DNA from: Haloferax marinum
GTDB taxonomy: Archaea > Halobacteriota > Halobacteria > Halobacteriales > Haloferacaceae
Assembly (NCBI RefSeq): GCF_009674625.1
Contig: NZ_WKJQ01000001.1
Location: 2,232,001 to 2,296,000, forward strand
DNA length: 64,000 nucleotides
Direction: 5' to 3'
Shown here: one piece after another, positions 25,906-35,236 of the stretch
Layout: each line of letters opens with the position of its first letter
Position numbering within the stretch: the stretch's first letter is position 1
Notes under the pieces: model-generated
Told to the model about the DNA's origin: nothing
Databases searched by the model: none
The model's input: the letters and a program-made list of their open reading frames with translations, nothing else
Position numbers and translations under genes: made by a program

Positions 25906-26940
25906 CTAGTCGTCGTTCGAGGTGATGGGGTCTGCCTGGTCTTCGCTGAAGCCTTCAGACTGCTCGATGCGACGTCGTGCTTCGGGGTCGAACTTCGTCT
26001 CGATATCCTGATACCGCGAGACGAACGAGAGTTCGTGGTGACTCTCGGTCGGGTGGCCGAGGTAGCGTTGTTCGAGGTCGAACTGTCCCTGTTCGTCCTG
26101 TTCGGCGAGCTTTTTAAAGTCCTCGTAGACGGAGTGAGCGCCCGAGTGGAGACCGAACAGCGTGATGAAGATGTACTTGTAGCCGAGGTCACCCAGTTCC
26201 TGGAACGTGAGTGGGTCTTCTTCTTCCGACCACGCGAACGACGACGAGTAGTTGAACGCGAGTTTCAGGTCGGGATGCGTCTCGTGAATCGTCTCGGCGT
26301 ACTCGACCGCATCTTCTCTGCTCGGGTTGGGCATCTCGGGCCAGACCAGGTCGACGCCGGCGTCGGCGTAGATGCGGCCGCGTTCGAGGTGTTCTTCCCA
26401 GTCACCGTTCGACGAGCCGTAGGCGTCCGTGCGAGCGATGATGATGGTATCCTCGCTCTGCTTGGCGTCGACGGCCGCCTCGAAGCGAGCACGGGCCTTC
26501 TCGCGGGAGACGATTTGCTTGCCTGCGATGTGGCCACAGCGCTTCGGCGTCGTCTGGTCTTCGATGTGAATCGCAGCGACGCCGGCCTTCTCGTACTCGC
26601 GGACGGCACGGCGGACGTTGTGGGTTCCGCCGTAGCCAGTGTCACAGTCGGCGATGATGGGGAGGTTGGTCGCTTCGACCATCCGCTTGGCGTTTTCGAC
26701 CATCTCGGTCATCGTGACCATCTCGAGGTCCGGGAAGCCGAACTGGCCGAGGACGGTCGAGTAGCCGGACATGTACGCGGCGTCGTGGCCGGTCATCTCG
26801 GCCAGACGGGCGTCGAGTGCGTGGTACATGCCGGGGGCGAACACGAAGTCCTGCGTGTTCAGCATCTCGCGGAGTTCGCGGGCTTTCGGATTGTCGATAT
26901 CGCGGGTGAAGACGTCGCTGTCGAGTTCGGTCGGATTCAT
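25906..26940 (-). CDS. aceA: Isocitrate lyase
   Basis: 344 residues. The active-site signature KRCGH (residues 129-139 region) is present, in the context [20 protein letters not shown]. The Mg-binding ADCDTGYGG and the later [13 protein letters not shown] also match the family. The enzyme splits isocitrate into glyoxylate and succinate. The start overlaps the stop of a small Thr-rich ORF by 4 bp, so expression is coupled to that ORF and to the AT-rich promoter region near 27.37 kb. Needed for growth on acetate or fatty acids. Confidence 0.95.
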   Translation of the reverse strand: MNPTELDSDVFTRDIDNPKARELREMLNTQDFVFAPGMYHALDARLAEMTGHDAAYMSGYSTVLGQFGFPDLEMVTMTEMVENAKRMVEATNLPIIADCDTGYGGTHNVRRAVREYEKAGVAAIHIEDQTTPKRCGHIAGKQIVSREKARARFEAAVDAKQSEDTIIIARTDAYGSSNGDWEEHLERGRIYADAGVDLVWPEMPNPSREDAVEYAETIHETHPDLKLAFNYSSSFAWSEEEDPLTFQELGDLGYKYIFITLFGLHSGAHSVYEDFKKLAEQDEQGQFDLEQRYLGHPTESHHELSFVSRYQDIETKFDPEARRRIEQSEGFSEDQADPITSNDD

Positions 26941-27227
26941 TGGGTGTCGGTAGGAGTCGTGGTCTGCATCGTCTGCTCGATCCGGTTCAGTTGGCTACGG
27001 AGCGCGGCGAGTTCTCGTCGGATGTTCGTCATCTCGTCTTCCTCACCGGGCTGCTGGATGAAGGGGACGAGCGGCGCGTCCATGTTCTCAATGTCGTTGG
27101 GGTAGCGCCGCGATGGCCGGGGAGGGCGAGTCGTGGTCGTCGAACGAGTGTTCGTCGCCGTCGAGGGCGTGGTGGTCGTCGAGCGGGTCGTCGTGTCGGT
27201 GCGAGTCGTGTTGGGTCGGTCTGTCAT
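26937..27227 (-). CDS. Small Thr-rich, coiled-coil protein leading the aceA operon
   Basis: 96 residues. The first half is a Thr/Arg/Pro low-complexity stretch. The second half reads [20 protein letters not shown] followed by a heptad-like [20 protein letters not shown], which predicts a short coiled coil. The stop overlaps the aceA ATG. An internal start at the Met of NMDAPLV (48 residues) would avoid the low-complexity part and is possible. I do not recognise the family. It may be a regulator or scaffold for the glyoxylate enzymes (inference). Confidence 0.6.
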   Translation of the reverse strand: MTDRPNTTRTDTTTRSTTTTPSTATNTRSTTTTRPPRPSRRYPNDIENMDAPLVPFIQQPGEEDEMTNIRRELAALRSQLNRIEQTMQTTTPTDTQ

Positions 27228-27365
27228 TGGTTACGTCGGGGGTGTGGGTGGTCGATAGGGGTCGAAGCGGGTGTCGGTCGATTTGTGCTGTGCTGCGTCG
27301 GATACTGCGGATACTACCATTGTGCGTTACCTCACTCGGTTCGACTCGAGAGCGATATTAAAAGT

Positions 27366-27385
27366 TAATCATTTATAATGATAAT
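27366..27385. promoter_or_regulatory. AT-rich near-palindrome upstream of the glyoxylate operon
   Basis: TTAATCATT and AATGATAA flank a central TA-rich core, giving a near-perfect inverted repeat within the 314-bp gap between the Thr-rich ORF and the divergent ABC gene. TATA-like sequences overlap it (TTATAAATG, and CTTTTAATA at 27355-27363 on the minus strand). A likely operator or promoter for the aceA-aceB operon. Confidence 0.4.
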
Positions 27386-27541
27386 ATTCGTTAATGACTT
27401 ATTTTGATACGGTCGAATAATAGGTGTTAATTTGGCATGTCACAGCATAGCAAACCCTCACCAGTGGCCGTGTCATGCGTTCACAGTGCATTCCGCGTAC
27501 AGCACGCTTAATCGGGTCCACACCTGACGACGCAACAGCGA

Positions 27542-28495
27542 ATGGCATCTGCGATAGAGATACGAAACCTGACGAAGTCCTACGGCGACGTCACGGCGCT
27601 CGACGGTGTCGACCTCGACGTGCCCGAAGGGTCGTTCTTCGGACTGTTGGGTCCCAACGGTGCCGGAAAGACGACGTTCATCAACATCCTCGTCGGCCTC
27701 GTCCGCAAGTCCGGCGGGACGGCGACCGTCTTCGGATACGACGTCGAAGACGACTACCGCGAGGCCCGTGACCTGATTGGGCTGGCCCCACAGGAGTTCA
27801 ACGTCGACAAGTTCTTCCCAATCCAGGAGATTCTGGAGACGAAAGCCGGCTATCACGGGATTCCACGAGACGTGGCACGAGAACGCGCCGAAGAGGTCCT
27901 CAAACGCGTCGGCATCTACGACAAGCGCGACACCCGTTTCGATTGGCTCTCTGGCGGGATGAAACGCCGATTCATGCTCGCACGGGCGCTCATCACGGAC
28001 CCCGACCTGCTCATCCTCGACGAACCGACCGCGGGCGTGGACGTACAACTCCGCCACGAACTGTGGGAGACCATCATCGACCTCAACGACAAGGGGACGA
28101 CGATTCTCCTCACCACGCACTACATCGAAGAAGCAGAACGGCTCTGTGACGAGGTGGCGATTCTCGACTCCGGCCGAATCATCGAAGTCGCCAGTCCCGA
28201 GGAACTGATGGACCGCGGCACAGACGACATCGTCGTCCAACTGCGCGACGAACCGACTGCTATCCCCGACTTCGCGGCCGACGACGACCGGGTCGAATCC
28301 GTCGAACTCGACGGCACCCGACTCGTCGTCACCGCCCAACAGGGTGGCCTCGTCGCCCCCGACGTGGTGCAGGCGCTCGACGACGCCGGCCACGAAATCG
28401 TCGACCTCGAAATCTCGCGCACGTCGCTCGAAGAGGTGTTCGTCGAGATGACCAGACAGGGTGAGGGTCGCGCGACGATGGAGGTCGACCAATGA
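27542..28495 (+). CDS. ABC-2-type exporter ATP-binding protein
   Basis: 317 residues. Walker A GPNGAGKT is near residue 38, signature LSGGM(KRR) near 138, Walker B LLILDEPTAGVD near 158 and switch His in TTHYIEEAERL. The C-terminal 90 residues form the accessory domain common in drug and polysaccharide exporter ATPases. The stop overlaps the permease start by 4 bp. GCTTAAT at 27506-27512 gives a short leader. Substrate unknown. Confidence 0.92.
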   Translation: MASAIEIRNLTKSYGDVTALDGVDLDVPEGSFFGLLGPNGAGKTTFINILVGLVRKSGGTATVFGYDVEDDYREARDLIGLAPQEFNVDKFFPIQEILETKAGYHGIPRDVARERAEEVLKRVGIYDKRDTRFDWLSGGMKRRFMLARALITDPDLLILDEPTAGVDVQLRHELWETIIDLNDKGTTILLTTHYIEEAERLCDEVAILDSGRIIEVASPEELMDRGTDDIVVQLRDEPTAIPDFAADDDRVESVELDGTRLVVTAQQGGLVAPDVVQALDDAGHEIVDLEISRTSLEEVFVEMTRQGEGRATMEVDQ

Positions 28496-29259
28496 ACGTC
28501 GACCTGACGGGCTTTGTCGCCCTCCTGCGTCGTGAGATACTCCGATTCGTTCGCCGCCCCCGAAACACGTTCGTCCCACCCTTTATCACGAACGTGCTGT
28601 ACTTCTCGGTGTTCGGCGTCATCCTCGGAGAGCGCATCGACCAGATTGCAGGCGTCCGGTACATCCTGTTCATCCTCCCCGGACTCATCGTCCTCGGGGC
28701 CGTCTCGAACGCCTTCGAGAACGCCTCCTTTTCTATCTTCCACGGTCGCTGGAATCGGTACATCGAGGAGGCACTCACGTCGCCGCTGTCGTACACGTCG
28801 ATGGTCGGCGCGTACATCCTCGCCAGCGCGACTCGCGGCTTGGTCGTCGGCGTCCTCATCGCCCTCATCGGTGCGTTCTTCACCGCCGTCGGCGTCGCCA
28901 AACCGTTCTACCTCGTCGCGTTCATGCTCGTCATCACGCTGTTGTTCGCCTCTATCGGCGTCGTCGGCGGTCTCTGGGCGGAAGACTGGGACGACCTGAC
29001 GATGATGAACCAGTTCATCCTCCGACCGCTCGTCTTCTTCGGCGGCGTCTTCTACTCGCTCAACGAGATTCCGGAACTGTTCCGACAGGCGTCGCTCCTC
29101 AACCCGATGATTTACATGGTCAACGGCGTCCGGTTCGGCTTCCTCGGCGTCACGGAAGTCGACCCGAACCTCTCGCTCGGTATCCTCTCCGGACTCACGC
29201 TCGCCATCGTCGGCATCGACATCGCACTCTTCCGACGTGGCTACGGACTGACCGACTGA
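28492..29259 (+). CDS. ABC-2-type exporter permease
   Basis: 255 residues with six hydrophobic segments. The conserved ABC-2 stretch FFGGVFYSLNEIPELFRQASLLNPMIY is near residue 180. It pairs with the preceding ATPase. Proteins of this pair export lipids, drugs or polysaccharides. Confidence 0.9.
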   Translation: MNVDLTGFVALLRREILRFVRRPRNTFVPPFITNVLYFSVFGVILGERIDQIAGVRYILFILPGLIVLGAVSNAFENASFSIFHGRWNRYIEEALTSPLSYTSMVGAYILASATRGLVVGVLIALIGAFFTAVGVAKPFYLVAFMLVITLLFASIGVVGGLWAEDWDDLTMMNQFILRPLVFFGGVFYSLNEIPELFRQASLLNPMIYMVNGVRFGFLGVTEVDPNLSLGILSGLTLAIVGIDIALFRRGYGLTD

Positions 29260-29494
29260 CTTCGGCGCGTTTCGGCCGTTTCGGTCGCTATCTGTTCTTT
29301 TGGGTTTGTTGAATATTTGGGAAGTTGATAGGACCCGTGTGCTGAAGAGAGAGGGTGGGTGTATCATCTGAGACCCTCAATTGTTGCTCCCATCCCGAAC
29401 CAGACGAACCACACAGGTTTTCGAGGAGTGTCCCACGAGCACTGAGGCCGCGGTAGCGGGAGGACTCATATGTAATAAGAACGTGACGTCCGTC

Positions 29495-29683
29495 ATGGAC
29501 CTGCCTACTAAAAAAGAGATGACCTACATTGCGGTCATCGCCCTGATATTCTCTCTGAACAGTTTGTCGTCCGGTTTCGCTGTCGCACTTGGGTCGTTCG
29601 TCGGGACTGTCGTGTTCCTCTCGGTACTTGCGATAGTTGTGAAGACGACGCTCGACCTTTTCGCAAAACGCATCGGGCAATGA
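29495..29683 (+). CDS. Small two-TM membrane protein
   Basis: 62 residues from the ATG at 29495, with two hydrophobic segments (YIAVIALIFSLNSLSSGFAV and a second from VGTVVFLSVLAIVV) and a basic C-terminus. An upstream in-frame start at 29381 would add residues unlike the rest. GTAATAAG at 29472-29479 is a TATA candidate. No family recognised. Confidence 0.6.
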   Translation: MDLPTKKEMTYIAVIALIFSLNSLSSGFAVALGSFVGTVVFLSVLAIVVKTTLDLFAKRIGQ

Positions 29684-29701
29684 GTCCGAGGTAGGGAGTC
29701 G

Positions 29702-29845
29702 TCAGAAGTCGAACAATCCGGCATAGGGTGTCCCCACAAGCAGTAGAATGGCAAACCCGAGGAGCACGCCGAGATTATCAGACGCGATGTAGATAGACCG
29801 CGAGAAGCGGCATCTGCAGTCGTGCGAAATCACATGGAGTACCAT
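29702..29845 (-). CDS. Possible 47-residue single-TM protein
   Basis: An open frame of 47 codons from the ATG at 29845 to the TGA at 29702, ending LGVLLGFAILLLVGTPYAG plus four residues. One membrane segment sits near the C-terminus after a Cys/Arg-rich start. It is convergent with the 62-residue membrane protein gene. Codon use is plausible but there is no family match or clear promoter. Confidence 0.35.
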   Translation of the reverse strand: MVLHVISHDCRCRFSRSIYIASDNLGVLLGFAILLLVGTPYAGLFDF

Positions 29846-30057
29846 CTTCCCCGAACCTATGTGTTGCTTTCACAACAAGAACGTGAGAAACTACTGTGAG
29901 AAACTACTGACTGACTCGCGCCCGCTATTCAGCACGCCTCGACAAACTAGCATGGCCGGAGAATTCAACAGCACGTCCTTCTCTGTGTCCTCCCGACGCC
30001 TCCGTCACCCTCTCCGGGAGCCGAAAGGCTATGCGGTGTGTTTACGAAGCTCACTCC

Positions 30058-31686
30058 ATGCCCGAATTAACTCCCGACCTCGACCGCTTTACCTCCCGGC
30101 GGTCGACTGTCTACGCCCCCAACGGCGTCGTCGCAACGAGTCAGCCACTGGCCGCGCAGGCGGGCGTGGAGATTCTCGCGAACGGTGGCAACGCGTTCGA
30201 CGCCGCCGTGGCGGCGGCCGCCGCACTGAACGTCGTCGAACCGACGTCGACAGGCCTCGGTGGCGACGTCTTCGCCTGCTATCGAACCGCCGATGGCGAG
30301 GTCGGCGCGATGCGCAGTTGTGGCGGCGCACCCGCGGCGGCGACGCGTGACGAGGTTCGCAAGGCAGTCGCGTCGGACGAGGGTGTCCCGCTCTACGAGG
30401 CGACGATGCCGGAGACCGGTGCCCACACGGTCACCGTTCCTGGGACGGCACGCGGGTGGGAAGCGACCCTCGACCGCTTCGGTGCGAAATCGTTGGGAGA
30501 CGTACTCCAACCGGCGATTCACTACGCGACAGCAGGCTATCCCGTCACGGAAGTCGTGGCGGCCCAGTGGCAACACGGCGAAGGCCTGTTCGAATCCGAC
30601 CACGCCCGCGACGCGTACTTGTTCGATGGTGCTGCGCCGACAGTCGGCCAGACTGTCACACTCCCGAAACTCGGTCGCACACTCGAACGAGTTGCCGACG
30701 AGGGCGCTGACGTCATCTACGAGGGCGACGTCGCGGCGGCCATCGCCGACGAAGTTCAGTCGAACGGCGGATTTCTCACGACCGACGACCTCGCCGCCTT
30801 CGAACCCGAGTTCGTCGAGCCGGTTTCGACGACGTACGGCGGCGTCGAAGTGTACGAACTCCCGCCGAACAATCAGGGACTCATCGCACTCGAAGCCCTC
30901 AACGTCGCAGACGAAGTCGACGCCGGCGACCATCCGTTCGGTTCGGCCGAGTCGGTCCACCGATTCGCCGAGGCGACGAAAGTCGCGTTCCACGACGGCC
31001 ACCGCTACATCACCGACCCCGAGTACGAGGAGATTCCTCCGCTTGCCTCTCGTGAGTGGGCGGCGAAGCGGGCCGAAGAAATCGGCGACGAGGCGAACCA
31101 CGACGTGACGTTTGGCGTTCCAGACGCCCACGCCGAAGACGCCGACACCGTCCTCTGTTGTGTCGCCGACGCCGCCGGCAACGTCGTCTCGTTCATCAAC
31201 TCTCGGTTCGCCGGATTCGGGTCCGGACTGGTCGCGGGCGACACCGGCATCGCCCTGCAGAACCGTGGCGCGTCGTTCTCACTGGACGACGACCACCCGA
31301 ACCGGCTGGAACCCGGAAAACGTCCGTTCCACACGCTCGTTCCTGGCCTCCTCGAATTCGGTGAGAACGACTGGGCGGCCTTCGGCGTGATGGGCGGGTA
31401 CATGCAACCGCAAGGGCACGTGCAGGTCGTCTCGAATCTCGTCGACCACGGCCTGCCTGCACAGGCCGCTCTCGACGCGCCTCGCTGGCGGTACCGCGAA
31501 GACGGGACGCTCGCAGTCGAAGACCGACTCGCCGGCCGTCTCGGTGCGAAACTCGCCCGAAAAGGCCACGATGTTCGAGTGCTCCCGGCGGCGATGTTCG
31601 GCGGTGCACAGTTCGCCCGCTGGGACGACGGAACGCTCTCGGGGGCGACCGAACCGCGGAAAGACGGACAGGTTGCCGGCTACTGA
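30058..31686 (+). CDS. ggt: Gamma-glutamyltransferase
   Basis: 542 residues from the ATG at 30058 (an in-frame ATG at 30031 is also possible). Family stretches are ANGGNAFDAAVAAAAALNVV and TSTGLGGDVFACYR near the N-terminus. The autoprocessing/nucleophile residue is Thr364 in DADTVLCC, which becomes the first residue of the small subunit, followed by NSRFAGFGSGLV and GKRPFHTLVPGLL. It transfers or hydrolyses gamma-glutamyl groups. Haloarchaea use gamma-glutamylcysteine rather than glutathione, so that may be the substrate. No signal peptide is visible, so it is probably cytoplasmic. Confidence 0.92.
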   Translation: MPELTPDLDRFTSRRSTVYAPNGVVATSQPLAAQAGVEILANGGNAFDAAVAAAAALNVVEPTSTGLGGDVFACYRTADGEVGAMRSCGGAPAAATRDEVRKAVASDEGVPLYEATMPETGAHTVTVPGTARGWEATLDRFGAKSLGDVLQPAIHYATAGYPVTEVVAAQWQHGEGLFESDHARDAYLFDGAAPTVGQTVTLPKLGRTLERVADEGADVIYEGDVAAAIADEVQSNGGFLTTDDLAAFEPEFVEPVSTTYGGVEVYELPPNNQGLIALEALNVADEVDAGDHPFGSAESVHRFAEATKVAFHDGHRYITDPEYEEIPPLASREWAAKRAEEIGDEANHDVTFGVPDAHAEDADTVLCCVADAAGNVVSFINSRFAGFGSGLVAGDTGIALQNRGASFSLDDDHPNRLEPGKRPFHTLVPGLLEFGENDWAAFGVMGGYMQPQGHVQVVSNLVDHGLPAQAALDAPRWRYREDGTLAVEDRLAGRLGAKLARKGHDVRVLPAAMFGGAQFARWDDGTLSGATEPRKDGQVAGY

Positions 31687-31787
31687 GGAGTCATCGGCAT
31701 GGGCTGGCTGAGTTCGTGCCGAGTGGTATCTATGTCGTATGGTAGCACGTGAGTAACGCTAAAGGGGTCTCACTCGACAGATGGTGC

Positions 31788-33137
31788 ATGGTTCCGCTCG
31801 GGCGACGGGAATTTCTCGCGGGTGTTGGCACCGCTGTTGGCGTCACGGGAAGCCTCGCGGGCGTCGCCGGAGCATCGCAGTCCGAGTCTAGATTCGACCC
31901 AGTGCGAGACGGATTCGGGTTTCCGAACTGGGCGTCGAAAGATACGTGGTATCCGGAACACGAGCACGTCCGCGTCGACCCGGCGTCGGTCGAAGCGCGG
32001 ATTCGACGCGAGTGGAAATCGACCTTCGCCGAAGTGTTTGGATACGCACTCTCGAACACACCGGGAGCGCTGCTCACGCTCCTCTCTCGACAGCTCTCCG
32101 TCTCGGTCAACCAACTCGCGGCGTCGAACGGACACTGTTACGGCATGACCTATGCGGCACAGCGCTACTTCGAGCGGCCGGGTGACCTCCCCGACGAAGT
32201 CGACGTTGCCGCCGAGGTGTCCGACCCGGAGATTCCGCTCGGGTCCGACGAGGGGCCAATCGGTGACCTCATCGACCACTACCAGACGCGACAACTGCTC
32301 GACATCCACGCGTGGCTTGGCCGCCGTCGGATGTTCCGACCCAAACACATCGACTTCGAAGCAGAACTCGCCGCGCTGGTCGCAGTCATAGACGAGTTCG
32401 GGACGGCCGGCGTCACGCTCGTCGACACGGTGTCGGGAACGTCGCATCAGGTCCTCGCCTACGACTACACCGACACGGCCGATGGGGCACAGCTCGCACT
32501 CTACGACCCCAACTACCCAGCCCGGCAGTATCGGCAGACGAAACGGACGTTTACTATCGACGCGAGCAAGACGCGACCAGTATCGGGCTATGCCGAATAC
32601 GACGCCTTCGTCTTCAACCGTTGGGACCGCGCGATTCGGTCGAACGCGGACACCACGTCACCGGTAGAGAGCAACTCCCGTGACGACTTCGGGCACCTCT
32701 TGAAACGAGTCGTGCGCGTCGCTGTCGATACGAAAGACGTCTCACTCGCCATCGTCGACCCGGACGGCAACCCGGTTGGGAGAAACAACTCGGGGTATAT
32801 GGACCGGCGACGGACCGACGTGTGGGCGACGCGGTATCGGTACGACGCGCCACCGGGACGGTACCGTCTCGCAGTGGTCGCCACTCGAGAGACAGACTAC
32901 GAGATGCGTGTGCAGGTTGCGGGTCTCGAAACTGAGGCACTCGATACGAGAATTTCGAAGGCGATGGCGTCCGGTGAGGTCCACGAGTACGTCGTCGACG
33001 TCCCCGAGCGTGGCACACCGTCGATAGCGCGGGTCTACGAGAATCCGACGACGCTCATCCCGAATCTGGACCCGGCGAGCGTCGCCGTCGGTGTCGCAAG
33101 CGGCGCAGCACTCACCTATCTCGCCCAGTCTCGGTGA
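31788..33137 (+). CDS. Tat-exported protein with a possible Cys-His-Asp hydrolase core
   Basis: 449 residues from the ATG at 31788 (GTG at 31749 would add 13). The N-terminal GRREFLAGVGTAVGVTG is a twin-arginine signal without a lipobox. The middle has SNGHCYGMTYAAQRYF (Cys117), GTSHQVLAYDY (His220) and LALYDPNYP (Asp240), in the order and context of papain/C39-type cysteine hydrolases. The C-terminal third resembles a beta-rich domain, and the extreme C-terminus (VAVGVASGAALTYLAQ) is hydrophobic. Family name unknown. The protease assignment is inference from residue order. Confidence 0.7.
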   Translation: MVPLGRREFLAGVGTAVGVTGSLAGVAGASQSESRFDPVRDGFGFPNWASKDTWYPEHEHVRVDPASVEARIRREWKSTFAEVFGYALSNTPGALLTLLSRQLSVSVNQLAASNGHCYGMTYAAQRYFERPGDLPDEVDVAAEVSDPEIPLGSDEGPIGDLIDHYQTRQLLDIHAWLGRRRMFRPKHIDFEAELAALVAVIDEFGTAGVTLVDTVSGTSHQVLAYDYTDTADGAQLALYDPNYPARQYRQTKRTFTIDASKTRPVSGYAEYDAFVFNRWDRAIRSNADTTSPVESNSRDDFGHLLKRVVRVAVDTKDVSLAIVDPDGNPVGRNNSGYMDRRRTDVWATRYRYDAPPGRYRLAVVATRETDYEMRVQVAGLETEALDTRISKAMASGEVHEYVVDVPERGTPSIARVYENPTTLIPNLDPASVAVGVASGAALTYLAQSR

Positions 33138-33141
33138 GGTC

Positions 33142-33219
33142 CTCGTTCACTCTTTTCTTCCGTCTCCCTCGTTCACTCTTTTCTTCTGTCTCCCACGCTC
33201 ACTCTTCTCCTCCGTCTGT
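33142..33219 (-). repeat. Three tandem 26-bp copies covering the ABC exporter 3' end
   Basis: Three copies (33142, 33168, 33194) of a pyrimidine-rich unit with CACTCTTTTCTTC at its core. The third holds the last codons and TGA stop of the minus-strand ABC gene; the other two repeat the same stop context. The T-rich runs also make it a plausible terminator for the plus-strand gene ending at 33137. Confidence 0.75.
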
Positions 33220-35109
33220 CGTCACACCGTCTGTGAGTAAGTCGGCAGTGCGACCACGCTCGACGAGTCGGTCGATGAGGTCGGCAGAGATTCCAGACAC
33301 GTCGCCCGCCTGTACCCCCCAGAGCGTCGCGTACAGGCCGCCTTCTGCGACGAGTTCGTCGTGAGTCCCGGATTCGACGACCCGCCCCTCGTCGAGGACG
33401 ACGATCGTGTCTGCGTGTCGAACCGTCGAGAGACGGTGGGCGATGACGAGCGTCGTCCGCCCTGTCGTCAGTCGGTCGAGCGCGCGCTGGATGAGCAGTT
33501 CCGTCTCGGTGTCGACGGCGCTCGTCGCCTCGTCCAAGACGAGTATCTTCGGGTCCTGAAGCATCGCGCGGGCGATGGAGAGTCGCTGACGTTGCCCTCC
33601 AGAGAGTTTCACACCGCGTTCGCCGATGCGCGTGTCGTAGCCGTCGGGTAAGTGTGAGACGAACTCGTGTGCCTCGGCGGCCGTCGCGGCCGCGACCATC
33701 GCTGCGTCTGTCGAATCGAACGCCCCGTACAACAGGTTCTCCCGAACGGTTCCGTCGAACAGATACACGTCTTGACTGACGTACCCGATGGCCTCACGGA
33801 GGCTTCGAATCGAGACGTCACGAACGTCGTGGCCGTCGACGCGGACTGCACCCTCGGTCGTATCGTAGAGACGCAAGACGAGTTTTGCAGCGGTCGATTT
33901 CCCCGCACCCGTCGGCCCGACGAGCGCCACCGTCTGGCCGGGCTCGGCAACGAACGACACGTCGGAGAGGACCGGCCGACCTGCCGCGTAGGCGAACGAG
34001 ACGTCGTCGAACTCGATGCGACCGGCGACGGGACCGAGGTCGACCACGTCGGCGGCGTCTCGGACCGTCACGTCGCGGTCGGTCAGCCCGAAGATTCGCT
34101 CGCCAGAGGCGCGAGCGTTCTCGTAGGCGTTGACGATGCGTCCTGCGCCAGAGAGCGGGTCGATGAACCGCTGGGTCATAAACAGGAACGTGACGAACTC
34201 ACCGACGAGGAGTTCGCCGGTGAACGGCCCCGGCGGCCCGGTGATGAGCCAGATACCACCGATAGCGAAGGTGGCCGCGAAGGCGACGCCTGCGAGGAGT
34301 TCCATCGTCGGTTGGTAGAGGTAGTCCAACCGAACCACCGCGAGCGCGCGTGTGTAGTAGTCCATCGACGCGTCGGCCACGCGCTCGGTCTCGTACTCCT
34401 CTGTCGTCGAGGCTTTGATGACCTCCATCCCGGCGATGTTGTTCTCGATACGCGTGTTGAGCGCGCCGACGCTCGCGCGGAGGGCGCGATACATCGGCCG
34501 AATCGTCCGCATGAACCAGACGGTGAAGACTGTGAGCAACGGGACGGCGACGAGGGTGACGGCGGCGAGTTGCGCGTTCAAGTAGAAAAGCACGCCCGCG
34601 ATACCGACGACGGAGACGACGAGTTGCAGGCCACCCGAGAGCGTGCTGTCGAGGAACGTCCGCAAGTTTCGCACGTCGCTGTCGAGAATCGACAGTAATT
34701 GTCCGGTCTGTTTGTCGTCGAAGAAGGTCATATCGAGGTGCTGGAGCACGTCGTAGGTGTCGACGCGGACGGCGTGCTGGACGCGGTTCGAGTAGACTGC
34801 CAGTCCGAGTCCCTGTACCCACGAGAGGCCGACGCCGGCGGCGAACGCCGCGATGACCAGCCAGAAACTCAGCCAGAACTGTCCCGAAATCGTCGCCGGA
34901 AGCCACGTCTCGGGGACCAGCGGAAGGCGATACGCGGTGTTCTGGAAGAACACGGCGTCGATGGCGACACCGAGAACCAGTGCTGGGACGATACCCACGA
35001 GTCGGTTGAGGACGCTCGCTAGCAACCCCACGACGAAGAACGGGAGGTTCTCGCGTCCGTATTCGCTGAACAGACGGACCATCGGGTCGCGTCTGGATTG
35101 GGTACTCAC
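33199..35109 (-). CDS. ABC transporter, fused permease/ATPase half-exporter
   Basis: 636 residues. A six-helix type-1 exporter membrane domain (about residues 20-340) is followed by a nucleotide-binding domain with Walker A GPTGAGKST, signature LSGGQRQRLSIARA, Walker B ILVLDEATSAVD and switch IAHRLSTVRHAD. It works as a homodimer to export lipids, peptides or drugs. A TATA-like GTCTTATCG at 35133-35141 fits a leaderless transcript. It is convergent with the Tat-protein gene. Confidence 0.93.
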   Translation of the reverse strand: MSTQSRRDPMVRLFSEYGRENLPFFVVGLLASVLNRLVGIVPALVLGVAIDAVFFQNTAYRLPLVPETWLPATISGQFWLSFWLVIAAFAAGVGLSWVQGLGLAVYSNRVQHAVRVDTYDVLQHLDMTFFDDKQTGQLLSILDSDVRNLRTFLDSTLSGGLQLVVSVVGIAGVLFYLNAQLAAVTLVAVPLLTVFTVWFMRTIRPMYRALRASVGALNTRIENNIAGMEVIKASTTEEYETERVADASMDYYTRALAVVRLDYLYQPTMELLAGVAFAATFAIGGIWLITGPPGPFTGELLVGEFVTFLFMTQRFIDPLSGAGRIVNAYENARASGERIFGLTDRDVTVRDAADVVDLGPVAGRIEFDDVSFAYAAGRPVLSDVSFVAEPGQTVALVGPTGAGKSTAAKLVLRLYDTTEGAVRVDGHDVRDVSIRSLREAIGYVSQDVYLFDGTVRENLLYGAFDSTDAAMVAAATAAEAHEFVSHLPDGYDTRIGERGVKLSGGQRQRLSIARAMLQDPKILVLDEATSAVDTETELLIQRALDRLTTGRTTLVIAHRLSTVRHADTIVVLDEGRVVESGTHDELVAEGGLYATLWGVQAGDVSGISADLIDRLVERGRTADLLTDGVTTDGGEE

Positions 35110-35236
35110 TTACCTCGGGTAAGCGTCCTGCCGATAAGACGTGCGCGGTGGGGGATACCTGTGCACCCGCGCACACGCTTGCTCGTCGTCACTTCGAGTG
35201 AACAGGGCTAAGGCCCTCTCCGGCCGAGTCGCTCTC

